Shown: piece by piece, positions 7,446 to 15,066 of the stretch
How positions within the stretch are numbered: position 1 is the first letter of the stretch
Layout of the letters: every line of letters starts with the position of its first letter
Assembly (NCBI GenBank): GCA_024636395.1
Contig: JAGXHD010000016.1
Location: 1-25,366 of the forward strand
Origin: Sulfitobacter sp.
Lineage (GTDB): Bacteria > Pseudomonadota > Alphaproteobacteria > Rhodobacterales > Rhodobacteraceae
Length of the DNA: 25,366 bases
Direction of reading: 5' to 3'
The notes under the pieces: model-generated
What the model saw: the letters and a program-made list of their open reading frames with translations, nothing else
Databases searched by the model: none
What the model was told of the DNA's origin: nothing
Made by a program: the position numbers and the translations under genes

Positions 7446-8753
7446 CTAAAGTACGTAGCGGCTCAGATCGGTAGATTTTACCAGCTCGCCCAGATTGTGA
7501 TCAACAAAGGCTGCGTCGACGACCACCTTCTCGCCACCACGATCCGGCGCGGTAAAGCTCAGCTCCTCGAACACACGCTCCATCACCGTATAAAGCCTGC
7601 GTGCGCCAATGTTCTCGACTGATTGGTTCACATCCGCCGCGATCTTGGCCAGCGCCTTGATCCCGTCCTCGGTAAAGCTCACCTCGACCTGCTCGGTCCC
7701 CATGAGCGCAGTATATTGAAGCGTGAGCGCGTTGTCCGTCTCCGTCAGGATGCGCACGAAGTCCGCCTCCGTCAGCGCGCGCAGCTCGACGCGGATGGGA
7801 AGGCGGCCCTGAAGCTCCGGCAGCAGATCCGAGGGCTTGGCGATATGGAAGGCACCGGATGCGATAAAGAGCACGTGATCGGTACGCACGGGGCCGTGTT
7901 TCGTACTGACAGTGGTGCCCTCAATCAGGGGCAGCAGATCGCGCTGAACGCCTTCACGCGAAACATCGCCGCCACGCGCGTCAGAGCGCGTACAAACCTT
8001 GTCGATCTCGTCGAGAAACACGATCCCGTTTTGCTCCACTGCTTCGATCGCGGCGCGGGTCACTGTCTCGTCATCCAGCAGCTTGTCTGCCTCTTCCCCG
8101 ATTAGCACGTCATAGCTTTCAGAGACTTTCAGACGCTTCTTTGTCGTGCGCCCACCCATCGCTTTGCCGAAAATATCACCTAGGTTCATCATGCCGCCGC
8201 CGCCCTGCGGCTGGCCGGGGATTTCCATCGCCGAGAACGGATTGGAGTTATCGGCGACCTCAAGCTCGATCACTGTATCGTCGAGCTGTCCATCGTGCAG
8301 CTTTTTGCGGAACAAATCGCGGGTGCCCGCGCGGGCGTCCGGCCCTGCAATGGCGTCGATCACGCGCTCCTCAGCTGCATGTTGCGCCTTCGTCTTGACG
8401 TCCTCTCGCATATCCTCACGCGTCATGACGATTGCAGCGTCCAGCAGATCGCGGATGATCTGCTCCACATCGCGTCCAACATATCCGACTTCGGTGAATT
8501 TCGTCGCCTCGACCTTGAGGAAGGGCGCGCGGGCGAGCTTTGCCAGACGGCGGCTGATCTCGGTTTTACCCACGCCGGTGGGCCCGATCATCAAGATATT
8601 CTTGGGATAGACCTCCGCCCGGATATCATCTGGCAGATTTCGGCAACGCCACCGGTTGCGCAGTGCAACCGCTACCGCACGCTTTGCGTCTTTTTGGCCG
8701 ATGATATAGCGGTCCAGCTCGGAAACGATTTCGCGGGGTGTCAGATCAGTCAT
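7446..8753 (-). CDS. hslU: ATP-dependent protease ATPase subunit HslU
   Basis: HslU is the AAA+ unfoldase of the HslUV (ClpYQ) protease. In the 435 residues the Walker A is GPTGVGKT at 57-64, the pore loop GYVG is at 90-93, and the Walker B is VFLDEIDK at 245-252. Between them is the family-specific I domain with a glycine-rich stretch near 184-195. Sensor 2 is in GARRLYTVMER. The C-terminal tail LSRYVL is the kind of tail that docks into HslV. AAGGAG precedes the ATG. Unusually, hslU is not directly after hslV: a hydrolase gene lies between them. Confidence 0.97.
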   Translation of the reverse strand: MTDLTPREIVSELDRYIIGQKDAKRAVAVALRNRWRCRNLPDDIRAEVYPKNILMIGPTGVGKTEISRRLAKLARAPFLKVEATKFTEVGYVGRDVEQIIRDLLDAAIVMTREDMREDVKTKAQHAAEERVIDAIAGPDARAGTRDLFRKKLHDGQLDDTVIELEVADNSNPFSAMEIPGQPQGGGGMMNLGDIFGKAMGGRTTKKRLKVSESYDVLIGEEADKLLDDETVTRAAIEAVEQNGIVFLDEIDKVCTRSDARGGDVSREGVQRDLLPLIEGTTVSTKHGPVRTDHVLFIASGAFHIAKPSDLLPELQGRLPIRVELRALTEADFVRILTETDNALTLQYTALMGTEQVEVSFTEDGIKALAKIAADVNQSVENIGARRLYTVMERVFEELSFTAPDRGGEKVVVDAAFVDHNLGELVKSTDLSRYVL

Positions 8754-8805
8754 TGGTGCTCCTTGCTACGTCTATGGAGGTGGTAACGGCCTAGACCAAT
8801 GACAA

Positions 8806-8836
8806 GAGGCGGACAAGGTCGTGCCCCATCCGCCTC
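8806..8836 (-). terminator. Possible terminator after the hydrolase gene
   Basis: Arms GAGGCGGA (8806-8813) and TCCGCCTC (8829-8836) form a perfect 8-pair GC-rich stem around a 15-base loop, starting six bases past the hydrolase stop. On the minus strand it is followed by TTGTCATT, a poor U-tract, so termination would be partial at best. A strong terminator here would cut hslU off from hslV transcripts. Confidence 0.4.
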
Positions 8837-8842
8837 GAAAAA

Positions 8843-9637
8843 TTACTTCAAGAAGTCGATTAGCGCCGCGTTGAATTCTGCCGCGTGGCTGACGTTGCAG
8901 CCGTGAGGTGCGCCGTCGATCTCGACCAATTCGCTGTGCGCAATCATCTCATGCGTTCTGTGGCCTGACCCCTCGATTGGCACGACGCCGTCGTTGGTGC
9001 CATGCAATACCAGCGTTGGCACCGATACCTTTTTCAGATCATCCCGAAAATCAGTCGTCGCCCAAGCTCTCATGCAGCCCAGCGCTGCCTCCGGTGAGGA
9101 CTGTTTGCACAGGAGCAACGCCTTTTGCCTTTCTCCTTCCGAGACTTTTATCTCGTCTCCGGCAGAGAAAAAGTCGTTGGTGAAGCCTTCGAAAAATGCG
9201 TCACGGTCCTCCACGAGGTTCTTCTCGAATTCGTCCGCTGCGTCCTGTGATAAGGGGCCGTCGGGGTTGTCTTTCGTTTTCAGCAGGTAGGGCGGCACGA
9301 CTGAGGCGAAAACGACGGAGGCCAGTCTGTCCGCGCCGTGATTGGCGACAAAGCGTGCGACCTCTCCGCCGCCCATAGAAAAGCCTACGAGTGTTGCATT
9401 CTTAAGATCGTGCTCCGTCATCAGATCGTTCAGATCTGCGGCGAGCGTGTCATAGTCGAAGCCCTCGCTCGGCCTCTCGGATGCACCAAAGCCCCGACGG
9501 TCGTAGCTTATCACGTGAAAGCCTGCATCCTTCAGGGGTTCGATCTGATGCTCCCAAGCCGCACCAGAGAGCGGCCAGCCGTGGATGAGGACGACGGGGC
9601 GGCCTGTCCCACCATGATCTTGTACGTTGAGTTTCAT
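8843..9637 (-). CDS. Alpha/beta hydrolase, chloroperoxidase/esterase-like
   Basis: The 264-residue protein belongs to the alpha/beta hydrolase fold and resembles cofactor-free haloperoxidase/perhydrolase-type esterases. The oxyanion motif VVLIHGWPLS is near residues 15-24. The nucleophile elbow GFSMGG is at 85-90 (S87). The likely acid is D216 in LHGTNDGVVP and the likely base H245 in GAPHGCN. A cap region lies between about 115 and 180. No signal peptide is seen, so it should be cytoplasmic. Its substrate is unknown. It lies between hslV and hslU with its own GAGGAG ribosome-binding site, an operator-like palindrome upstream and a possible terminator downstream, as if inserted as a complete transcription unit. 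Confidence 0.9.
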   Translation of the reverse strand: MKLNVQDHGGTGRPVVLIHGWPLSGAAWEHQIEPLKDAGFHVISYDRRGFGASERPSEGFDYDTLAADLNDLMTEHDLKNATLVGFSMGGGEVARFVANHGADRLASVVFASVVPPYLLKTKDNPDGPLSQDAADEFEKNLVEDRDAFFEGFTNDFFSAGDEIKVSEGERQKALLLCKQSSPEAALGCMRAWATTDFRDDLKKVSVPTLVLHGTNDGVVPIEGSGHRTHEMIAHSELVEIDGAPHGCNVSHAAEFNAALIDFLK

Positions 9638-9652
9638 AAACTGCTCCTCAGT

Positions 9653-9676
9653 GTTTGTTCTGTCTTACGAACAAAC
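9653..9676. promoter_or_regulatory. Operator-like palindrome before the hydrolase gene
   Basis: Two perfect 8-base arms, GTTTGTTC (9653-9660) and GAACAAAC (9669-9676), flank an 8-base spacer. The site ends 15 bases before the hydrolase ATG and is not followed by a T-tract, so it is more like a protein-binding operator than a terminator. Size and symmetry would suit a TetR-family dimer. No regulator gene is present in the window. Confidence 0.55.
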
Positions 9677-9693
9677 GATAGTGGGAGGATCAA
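9665..9693 (-). promoter_or_regulatory. Candidate promoter for the hydrolase gene
   Basis: On the minus strand TTGATC (9688-9693, overlapping the hslV stop) is followed after 17 bases by TCGTAA (9665-9670). The -10 element would lie inside the palindrome at 9653-9676, so a bound repressor would block it. The match is by eye and moderate. Confidence 0.35.
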
Positions 9694-10253
9694 CGTTCCG
9701 AAGTAATCTTCTCCACGGTCAGATTGCCGTTGGTGTAAACGCAGATATCGGAGGCGATTTTCATCGCGTCGCGCGCCACTTCCTCGGCGTTACGGTCGCT
9801 GTCGATTAGCCCGCGCGCAGCAGCGAGTGCAAAGTTCCCCCCAGAGCCGATGGCGGCAATATCGTGTTCCGGCTCCAGCACGTCACCGGCGCCTGTGATG
9901 ATTAGAAGCTCCGTGCCATCGGTCACAATCAGCATCGCTTCGAGCTTTTGTAGATACTTGTCGGTGCGCCAATCTTTGGCGAGATCGACGCTGGCGCGTT
10001 GCAACTGCCCGGGAGTGGCCTCCAGCTTGGCTTCGAGCCGCTCCAGCAGCGTAAACGCATCGGCGGTCGAGCCCGCAAAGCCTGCCACCACGTCGTAGCC
10101 GCCGGGCGACAGGCGGCGCACCTTGCGCGCGGTCCCTTTGATGACGGTCTGGCCGAGGCTCACCTGGCCATCCCCCGCGATCACAACCTCGCCGCCTTTT
10201 TTCACACCGATGATGGTCGTACCATGCCATCCGGGAAATTCGTCTCGTGCCAT
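9690..10253 (-). CDS. hslV: ATP-dependent protease peptidase subunit HslV
   Basis: HslV is the threonine peptidase that forms a double ring and works with HslU. The 187-residue precursor has an 11-residue N-terminal extension ending in WHG before the TT pair; processing would expose T12 as the catalytic Thr1. With that numbering D28 (AGDGQ) and K44 (TARKV) fall exactly at the family positions 17 and 33. GSGGNFALAAARGL is a conserved internal block. GGAGG lies four bases before the ATG. A heat-shock-type promoter is visible upstream. The next gene downstream is the hydrolase, not hslU. Confidence 0.97.
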   Translation of the reverse strand: MARDEFPGWHGTTIIGVKKGGEVVIAGDGQVSLGQTVIKGTARKVRRLSPGGYDVVAGFAGSTADAFTLLERLEAKLEATPGQLQRASVDLAKDWRTDKYLQKLEAMLIVTDGTELLIITGAGDVLEPEHDIAAIGSGGNFALAAARGLIDSDRNAEEVARDAMKIASDICVYTNGNLTVEKITSER

Positions 10254-10276
10254 AATGCCTCCGTATGCTGCCCCCT

Positions 10277-10305
10277 ATATGGCGTGGCGGCAGCGATGGG
10301 ACAAG
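10277..10305 (-). promoter_or_regulatory. Heat-shock (RpoH-type) promoter of hslV
   Basis: On the minus strand CTTGTCC (10299-10305) and CGCCATAT (10277-10284) are separated by 14 bases. The E. coli sigma32 consensus is CTTGAAA, 13-15 bases, CCCCATNT, so the CTTG core and seven of eight -10 positions match. Transcription would begin near 10270, about 17 bases before the hslV ATG. HslUV genes are classic heat-shock genes, which supports the call. Confidence 0.6.
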
Positions 10306-10320
10306 GGCGCCCCTTGTTCC
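10298..10320. other. Strong inverted repeat between hslV and the capsule-like gene
   Basis: GGGACAAGGG (10298-10307) pairs with CCCTTGTTCC (10311-10320) around a CGC loop: ten pairs with one G-U. Neither side has a T-tract, so it is not a normal terminator. One arm contains the -35 element of the hslV promoter. It also lies 29 bases before the start of the divergent gene, so it may be an operator or a leader hairpin. Confidence 0.55.
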
Positions 10321-10349
10321 GGCCCTGTCTGGGGCATAGCGTTGGAAGC

Positions 10350-11273
10350 ATGAGCGAGCGCGAGACAGTCACTTTTTATCTGGAGCCGGAGCTGTGCGAA
10401 AGTGCGCAGGCGGGCAAGCACAACTTCATCGGAAAGATGGCGGGCGTGATGGAGCGTTCGGGGCTTGAGGTGCGATATGCGCCGTTCGGTGCGCGCGCCG
10501 TACCGGAGGGGCAGGGATGGTCGATGAACCATATCAAGACCCCGCCGGATGTCCGCGGTCTGTGTTTTCGCAGGGTTTATCACTATCCCTTCTGGCAAGT
10601 CGAGCGGAGCGCCGAGCGGTGGACGTGGGACGTGGCGCAGGCCAGTTTTGCGCCCGATCCGGCAGAGGCGGGCGCGGCAGCGCGGTTCTATAAATTCTGG
10701 CAGAATCGCCTTTTCGGAGATGCGCCCCGGACGACGTCGAGAGAGGGGTTCGTCTACGTCCCGCTGCAAGGCAAGATCACGACCCACAGGCCATTTCAGC
10801 TGTGCAGCCCGCTTGAGATGGTCGAGCATTGTCTGGATCAGACCAACGGTCAGGTCATCGCCACGCTCCATCCGAACGAGCGGTATACCAGAGCGGAAAT
10901 CGCCGCGCTCGATAAACTGGAAAAGAGCCACAAGCGATTGATTGTGCAGACGGGTGGCATGACCGATCTTCTGGCGCGCTGCGCGTATATCGTGACCCAG
11001 AATTCGAGTGTGGCGTTCAACGGGTATTTCTTCGGCAAGCCTTGCTTGTTGTTTCGCAAGGCAGATTTTCATCATATTGCGGAGCAGGCGGATCTGGCCA
11101 ATCTGGCGGCGGGATTTGACGCGGTGAAGGTGCTTACACCTGACTACGCCGCTTACGTCCACTGGTTCTGGCAGAAAAACAGCATCAACGCAGGCAGGCC
11201 CGAGGCCGAGGATGTGATTGCTGCAAGGCTCGCGCGGTTTGGCTGGCCAGTGTCGCCACCAACATCTTTCTAG
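10350..11273 (+). CDS. Capsule polysaccharide synthesis-like protein (KpsC/KpsS-related)
   Basis: This 307-residue protein carries features of the Capsule_synth family, which includes the Kdo transferases KpsC and KpsS: VYVPLQ at 135-140, TLHPNERYT at 162-170, and TQNSSVAFNGYFFGKP at 206-221. In that family these blocks line the nucleotide-sugar site of a GT-B-like fold. No signal peptide or membrane segment is seen. The substrate is unknown and no other capsule gene is in the window, so an actual role in capsule is inference. The start at 10350 has GGAAG close upstream; an in-frame ATG at 10296 would add 18 residues but would place the hairpin inside the gene. It is divergent from hslV and convergent with trxA. 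Confidence 0.72.
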   Translation: MSERETVTFYLEPELCESAQAGKHNFIGKMAGVMERSGLEVRYAPFGARAVPEGQGWSMNHIKTPPDVRGLCFRRVYHYPFWQVERSAERWTWDVAQASFAPDPAEAGAAARFYKFWQNRLFGDAPRTTSREGFVYVPLQGKITTHRPFQLCSPLEMVEHCLDQTNGQVIATLHPNERYTRAEIAALDKLEKSHKRLIVQTGGMTDLLARCAYIVTQNSSVAFNGYFFGKPCLLFRKADFHHIAEQADLANLAAGFDAVKVLTPDYAAYVHWFWQKNSINAGRPEAEDVIAARLARFGWPVSPPTSF

Positions 11274-11280
11274 AAACGAA

Positions 11281-11306
11281 AAAGGCGCGCTCCGTGGCGC
11301 GCCTTT
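11281..11306 (-). terminator. Rho-independent terminator shared by trxA and the capsule-like gene
   Basis: Arms AAAGGCGCGC (11281-11290) and GCGCGCCTTT (11297-11306) pair perfectly over ten bases around a 6-base loop. On the minus strand the stem runs into a T5 tract, a good terminator for trxA and the genes upstream of it. On the plus strand it is followed by only TTT then C's, so it may also stop transcription of the capsule-like gene, less efficiently. Confidence 0.85.
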
Positions 11307-11324
11307 CCCCAAAAGTCTTCCGGC

Positions 11325-11645
11325 TTAGATCGACTCTTCGATCCAGCTTTGCAGGGCCGCCTTGGGGCGCGCGCCCGCCATATTCGAGACGACCTCGCCA
11401 TTCTTGAAGATGAACAGGGCGGGAATACCGCGAACGCCCATCTGTGCCGGGGAGTTGGGGTTCTCGTCTACGTTTACTTTGACGATCTTGACCTTGCCTT
11501 CCATCTCGGCGGACAGCTCCTCAAGGGACGGCCCGATCTGCTTGCAGGGGCCGCACCATTCTGCCCAGAAATCCACAACTACTGGGATATCGGAATTTTT
11601 GACTTCGGCGTCGAAGGTAGCGTCGGTAACTGAAACGGTGGCCAT
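11325..11645 (-). CDS. trxA: Thioredoxin 1
   Basis: This small protein-disulfide reductase is 106 residues long, the standard thioredoxin length. The active site WCGPC spans residues 30-34 (C31, C34), and GIPAL contains the cis-proline. The start at 11645 is chosen because GGAGAG lies just upstream and the length then fits the family; a frame from 11675 would add ten residues with no support. It follows addA by 34 bases and may be read from the addBA transcript, but a good sigma70-like promoter overlaps the addA end. A strong terminator lies 19 bases after its stop. Confidence 0.97.
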   Translation of the reverse strand: MATVSVTDATFDAEVKNSDIPVVVDFWAEWCGPCKQIGPSLEELSAEMEGKVKIVKVNVDENPNSPAQMGVRGIPALFIFKNGEVVSNMAGARPKAALQSWIEESI

Positions 11646-11676
11646 AAAAGCTCTCCATGAATTCGGGTATGCCAAT

Positions 11677-11705
11677 TACCTAAGAAGGCGCAGGGCCTGC
11701 GTCAA
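11677..11705 (-). promoter_or_regulatory. Candidate trxA promoter overlapping the addA stop
   Basis: On the minus strand TTGACG (11700-11705) is followed after 17 bases by TAGGTA (11677-11682), which covers the addA stop codon. The spacer holds a dyad with arms CGCAGG and CCTGCG around one base (11689-11701), which could bind a regulator between the two promoter elements. The -35 is five of six; the -10 is weak. Confidence 0.45.
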
Positions 11706-14700
11706 GGTGACCCGTGCGGTGCAGTGCTGCAGACACGGCATCGTGTGGCAGTGGCATCAGCGTGCACGTCCGGGTCCACAGGATTGCTGTCTCGATCCGG
11801 TGCTCGGGATAAATAGCCTTGAGTGCATGGGCATAGGCGCCCATCTGGCGCAGCAGGCCTTCGGGGCAATCATCTGCAGTCTCGGGCACGGTTCTGTTGG
11901 TTTTGAAGTCTACGGCGAGGATGCGGCCGTCCTCAATGATCAGTCGGTCGATGACGCCATACATGCGACTGGCCCCAAGATCAGCGGTGACCGCTACCTC
12001 GGCCAATGCAGCTTTGTCAAAGATAGGGGTGAAGGCAGGGGCCGCGAGCACGGCGGCAACTTCCTCCCGCGCAGCGCGCGCGATATCTGGATCTGTTTTC
12101 CGCGTCAGCTGTTCTGCTGCTTGCTCGCGTCGGACGGGGTCGAGCGGTGCGACGTGTTCAAGCAAATAATGCACGAGCGACCCATAGCTTTTGGCGGCTT
12201 CCTCATCCATGCCTGCCGCCCCGGCAAGCGCTTTTGCGCCCTCCATTGTGGAGGGAGTCAAAACGAGCCTGCGTTGCGGCTCCGGTGGTGGAGAGCTGGT
12301 GAATATCGGCTCTAAAAAGATCGATTCTGTCGTTTTTGAAGGCACATTTACTACCGGCAGGTCGTCCCAACCTGCTTCTTCGTGCCGTATACCACCCGCA
12401 GATCCGTCACGGTATGGCACAGCATTGAGATGGCCCAGTGCCGCTTCTGCCATCTGATACCAGCTGTTCCCCTCTTTGGGCAAATCGCCCGCCGCAGCGA
12501 TGATCAGCCACTTTTCAGCGCGTGTCATGGCAACGTAGAGCAGGCGCAACCCTTCCTGAGCTTGCGCCTCTTTCAGCGTTTCGATCTCAGCCGCGATGGC
12601 CTGCGTCATCTCCGGTGCGTTGGGTTTCCAGATCGGCACACCGTCCAGCGCGATGATTTCACTCTTTATGGTAACGTCCTTCCGGCCTGTGTCTGGCAAA
12701 ATAACGATGGGCGCTTCCAGCCCTTTCGCTCCATGGACCGTCATCACGCGGATCTGGTCTGATGCGCTGTCGATCTGGCGCTTTATTTCCAGATCATCGG
12801 CCTGCATCCACTCAAGAAACCCGGTCAGGCTCGGTGCTTCGGTGCGCTCGTAGGCAAGCGCCTGTCCTAGAAGCGCGTCGACACCATCCTCAGCTTCGGT
12901 CCCCATCCGAGCGAGCAGTTTGCGCCGCCCGTCATGATGCGTCAGGATTCGCTCGATCAGATCATAGGGGCGCAAAAAATCGACCTGGCCGCGCAGATCG
13001 CGCAAGACAGCGAGAGTTTCGGGATAGGTATCCGTCTGTTTGCGCAGACTTTCCCACAGATCTTGTGGAAGGGGTCGGTGGTGCGCCAACGTGAATACGG
13101 CCTGCTCGCTCCAGCCGAACAGAGGCGAGCGCAGCGCGGTCGCCAGTGAGAGCGCATCATCGGGCGTTGCAAGGAACGACAGCAGCGCCCCGATGTCGCG
13201 CACGGCCAGTTCCGCGCCCACTTTGAGCCGGTCGGCACCAGCGATGGGCAGTTTCGCCGCTTTGCAAGCCCGGATGATTTCGGAGAATAGGCCCGTCTTG
13301 CGCCCACGTACCAGAATGAGGAAGTCACCGGCGGTGATCCGGCGGCGGTGCAGACTGTGATCCTTAGCCTCGTCGGGGATGTAATGCTCTCCGTTCACCA
13401 GATGGCTTATCTGCGCTGCGATCTGGTCGGCCAGCACAACAGTATGATGTTGCGCGCTTTTCCGGTCGATCGGGTCCGTCCAGTCAGGCTCGTCCTCCTC
13501 GTCGCGCGCGGTTTCCACGACAGGCCACAGATCGACACGGCCGGGCAGCGCGTCCTTGAAGGCTAGATGGTGCATTGCATCGCCCATGCGCGGGATGGGA
13601 AGCGTGTTGAAGGTCTGGTCCACGGCGCGCAGCACGGCGGGGGAAGACCGGAAGGAATAGTCGAGGCTCTGGTTCTGGAACTTCAGGTTCGCGGCCTCGA
13701 GACTTTCCTGAAAGCTGTCGCGCTTGAGGTCGAACTCGCGCGGATCGGCCCCCTGAAAAGAATAGATCGATTGCTTCTTGTCGCCGACCACAAACAGCGT
13801 CCGTTCCACCGCATCTTCGCGTGCGCCAGCGCCGGAGGCAAATTCATCCGCCAGCTTCTCGATCACGTCCCACTGGCGCGGTGAGGTATCCTGCGCCTCA
13901 TCCACCAGAATATGATCGATGCCGCCATCGATGCGGTAAAGTACCCATGCCGCGACCTTGGGATCATTGAGCAGCGCGCGGGCCCGGAGGATCAGATCGT
14001 CGAAATCAAGCCAACCCCGTTGCTGTTTCTCCGCCTCGTAACGCGTAATGAATGCAGCGGCAAAGCGGTGCAGCGCGCCGGTGCGCGCCACGTTGCGTGC
14101 GCGCATCTGGAGATCATGGGCGTCATAGGTGCGCTGGGCCAGATCCTCCAGTGAGGAGAGCATTGTCCCCAGCTCTGTTTGCGCACCCTTGGTTACCAGA
14201 TTTTTGCGTATCTGGTGCTCTTTCGTCAGCATGAGGGCTTTGAGCTTGTCCAGATCGTCAGGTGACGGGTCGCTGAAATTGATCGCGCGCAAACCGGCCG
14301 CCAGAACGGGCATGGTTTTGTTGTTTTGTGCGGCGATGATATCGATGGCGTCCGGCATCCAGCGCATGACGGCCTGATCTATCACATCGCGGGGCAGGGC
14401 GCCGATATCGAAATCCTGTGGCAGATCAAACAGTGCATTCAGATCATCGGGCAGATCCTCGAACTGTTCCCGCTTGCTGGTGATGGACTGGGTGAGCGAG
14501 GCGAAATTGTCACCGGTGTAATGCGCGGCCAGATCAGCGACCAGATGCGCCTGCGGCCCTTCCGCCATCGCATCGAGCACGTCGGCGCGCAGCAGTTCTG
14601 CCGCACGGTCCTCGATCTCCTTGAACTGCGGGCTTACCCGAGCTTCAAGCGGAAAGCGCCTTAACAGAGACGCACAAAATGAGTGGATGGTCTGGATTTT

Positions 14701-15066
14701 CAGCCCGCCCGGTGTCTCGATGGCCTGCGCAAAGAGCGTGCGCGCCTCGCGCAGCTTCTCGGCGGGGATCTCCTTGAGAACCCCCAGATCACGCAGCCCT
14801 TTGCGCAGATCATCGTCCTCCATCATCGCCCATTCGCCCAATCGTTTGAACAGGCGGTTTTGCATCTCGGAGGCGGCGGCCTTGGTATACGTCAGGCACA
14901 AAATATGCTGGGGTCGCACCTCATCCAGCAGCAAGCGCGCAACGCGGTCAGTCAGCACGCGGGTTTTGCCGGAGCCTGCATTGGCACTCAGCCAGGTCGA
15001 GGTATCCGGGGCCGCCGCGGTGATCTGTGCGCGGGTGGCTTCGTTCCAGTCGGGCAGCGTGCTCAT
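11680..15066 (-). CDS. addA: Double-strand break repair helicase-nuclease AddA
   Basis: AddA is the UvrD-type helicase and nuclease subunit of AddAB, the alphaproteobacterial counterpart of RecBCD, which processes DNA double-strand ends for RecA. In 1128 residues: Walker A ANAGSGKT at 28-35, motif Ia LTYTKAAASEM at 58-68, Walker B VDEAQDT at 388-394, motif III GDKKQSIYSFQGAD at 428-441, motif V VMTVHGAKGLE at 774-784, and motif VI LLYVAMTRAEKW at 842-853. The C-terminal RecB-type nuclease has H966, D1040, D1053 and K1055 (VDFKTNR), and Q1074 with Y1078. All key residues are intact. Its start overlaps the addB stop by four bases (ATGA), so the two subunits should be translated together. Confidence 0.97.
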   Translation of the reverse strand: MSTLPDWNEATRAQITAAAPDTSTWLSANAGSGKTRVLTDRVARLLLDEVRPQHILCLTYTKAAASEMQNRLFKRLGEWAMMEDDDLRKGLRDLGVLKEIPAEKLREARTLFAQAIETPGGLKIQTIHSFCASLLRRFPLEARVSPQFKEIEDRAAELLRADVLDAMAEGPQAHLVADLAAHYTGDNFASLTQSITSKREQFEDLPDDLNALFDLPQDFDIGALPRDVIDQAVMRWMPDAIDIIAAQNNKTMPVLAAGLRAINFSDPSPDDLDKLKALMLTKEHQIRKNLVTKGAQTELGTMLSSLEDLAQRTYDAHDLQMRARNVARTGALHRFAAAFITRYEAEKQQRGWLDFDDLILRARALLNDPKVAAWVLYRIDGGIDHILVDEAQDTSPRQWDVIEKLADEFASGAGAREDAVERTLFVVGDKKQSIYSFQGADPREFDLKRDSFQESLEAANLKFQNQSLDYSFRSSPAVLRAVDQTFNTLPIPRMGDAMHHLAFKDALPGRVDLWPVVETARDEEDEPDWTDPIDRKSAQHHTVVLADQIAAQISHLVNGEHYIPDEAKDHSLHRRRITAGDFLILVRGRKTGLFSEIIRACKAAKLPIAGADRLKVGAELAVRDIGALLSFLATPDDALSLATALRSPLFGWSEQAVFTLAHHRPLPQDLWESLRKQTDTYPETLAVLRDLRGQVDFLRPYDLIERILTHHDGRRKLLARMGTEAEDGVDALLGQALAYERTEAPSLTGFLEWMQADDLEIKRQIDSASDQIRVMTVHGAKGLEAPIVILPDTGRKDVTIKSEIIALDGVPIWKPNAPEMTQAIAAEIETLKEAQAQEGLRLLYVAMTRAEKWLIIAAAGDLPKEGNSWYQMAEAALGHLNAVPYRDGSAGGIRHEEAGWDDLPVVNVPSKTTESIFLEPIFTSSPPPEPQRRLVLTPSTMEGAKALAGAAGMDEEAAKSYGSLVHYLLEHVAPLDPVRREQAAEQLTRKTDPDIARAAREEVAAVLAAPAFTPIFDKAALAEVAVTADLGASRMYGVIDRLIIEDGRILAVDFKTNRTVPETADDCPEGLLRQMGAYAHALKAIYPEHRIETAILWTRTCTLMPLPHDAVSAALHRTGHLDAGPAPS

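Noticed and set aside
8754..8842. A separate heat-shock promoter for hslU
   Set aside because: CTTGTCA and CCTCCATA occur in this gap but are about 19 bases apart, longer than the RpoH spacing, so I did not call a promoter.
9999..10349. Upstream extension of the capsule-like gene
   Set aside because: The added codons lie inside hslV and its promoter on the opposite strand and resemble no family member; the start at 10350 has a nearby ribosome-binding site.
11362..12315. 317-codon plus-strand frame opposite trxA and the end of addA
   Set aside because: No domain, signal peptide or ribosome-binding site is evident, and it crosses two conserved genes on the other strand.
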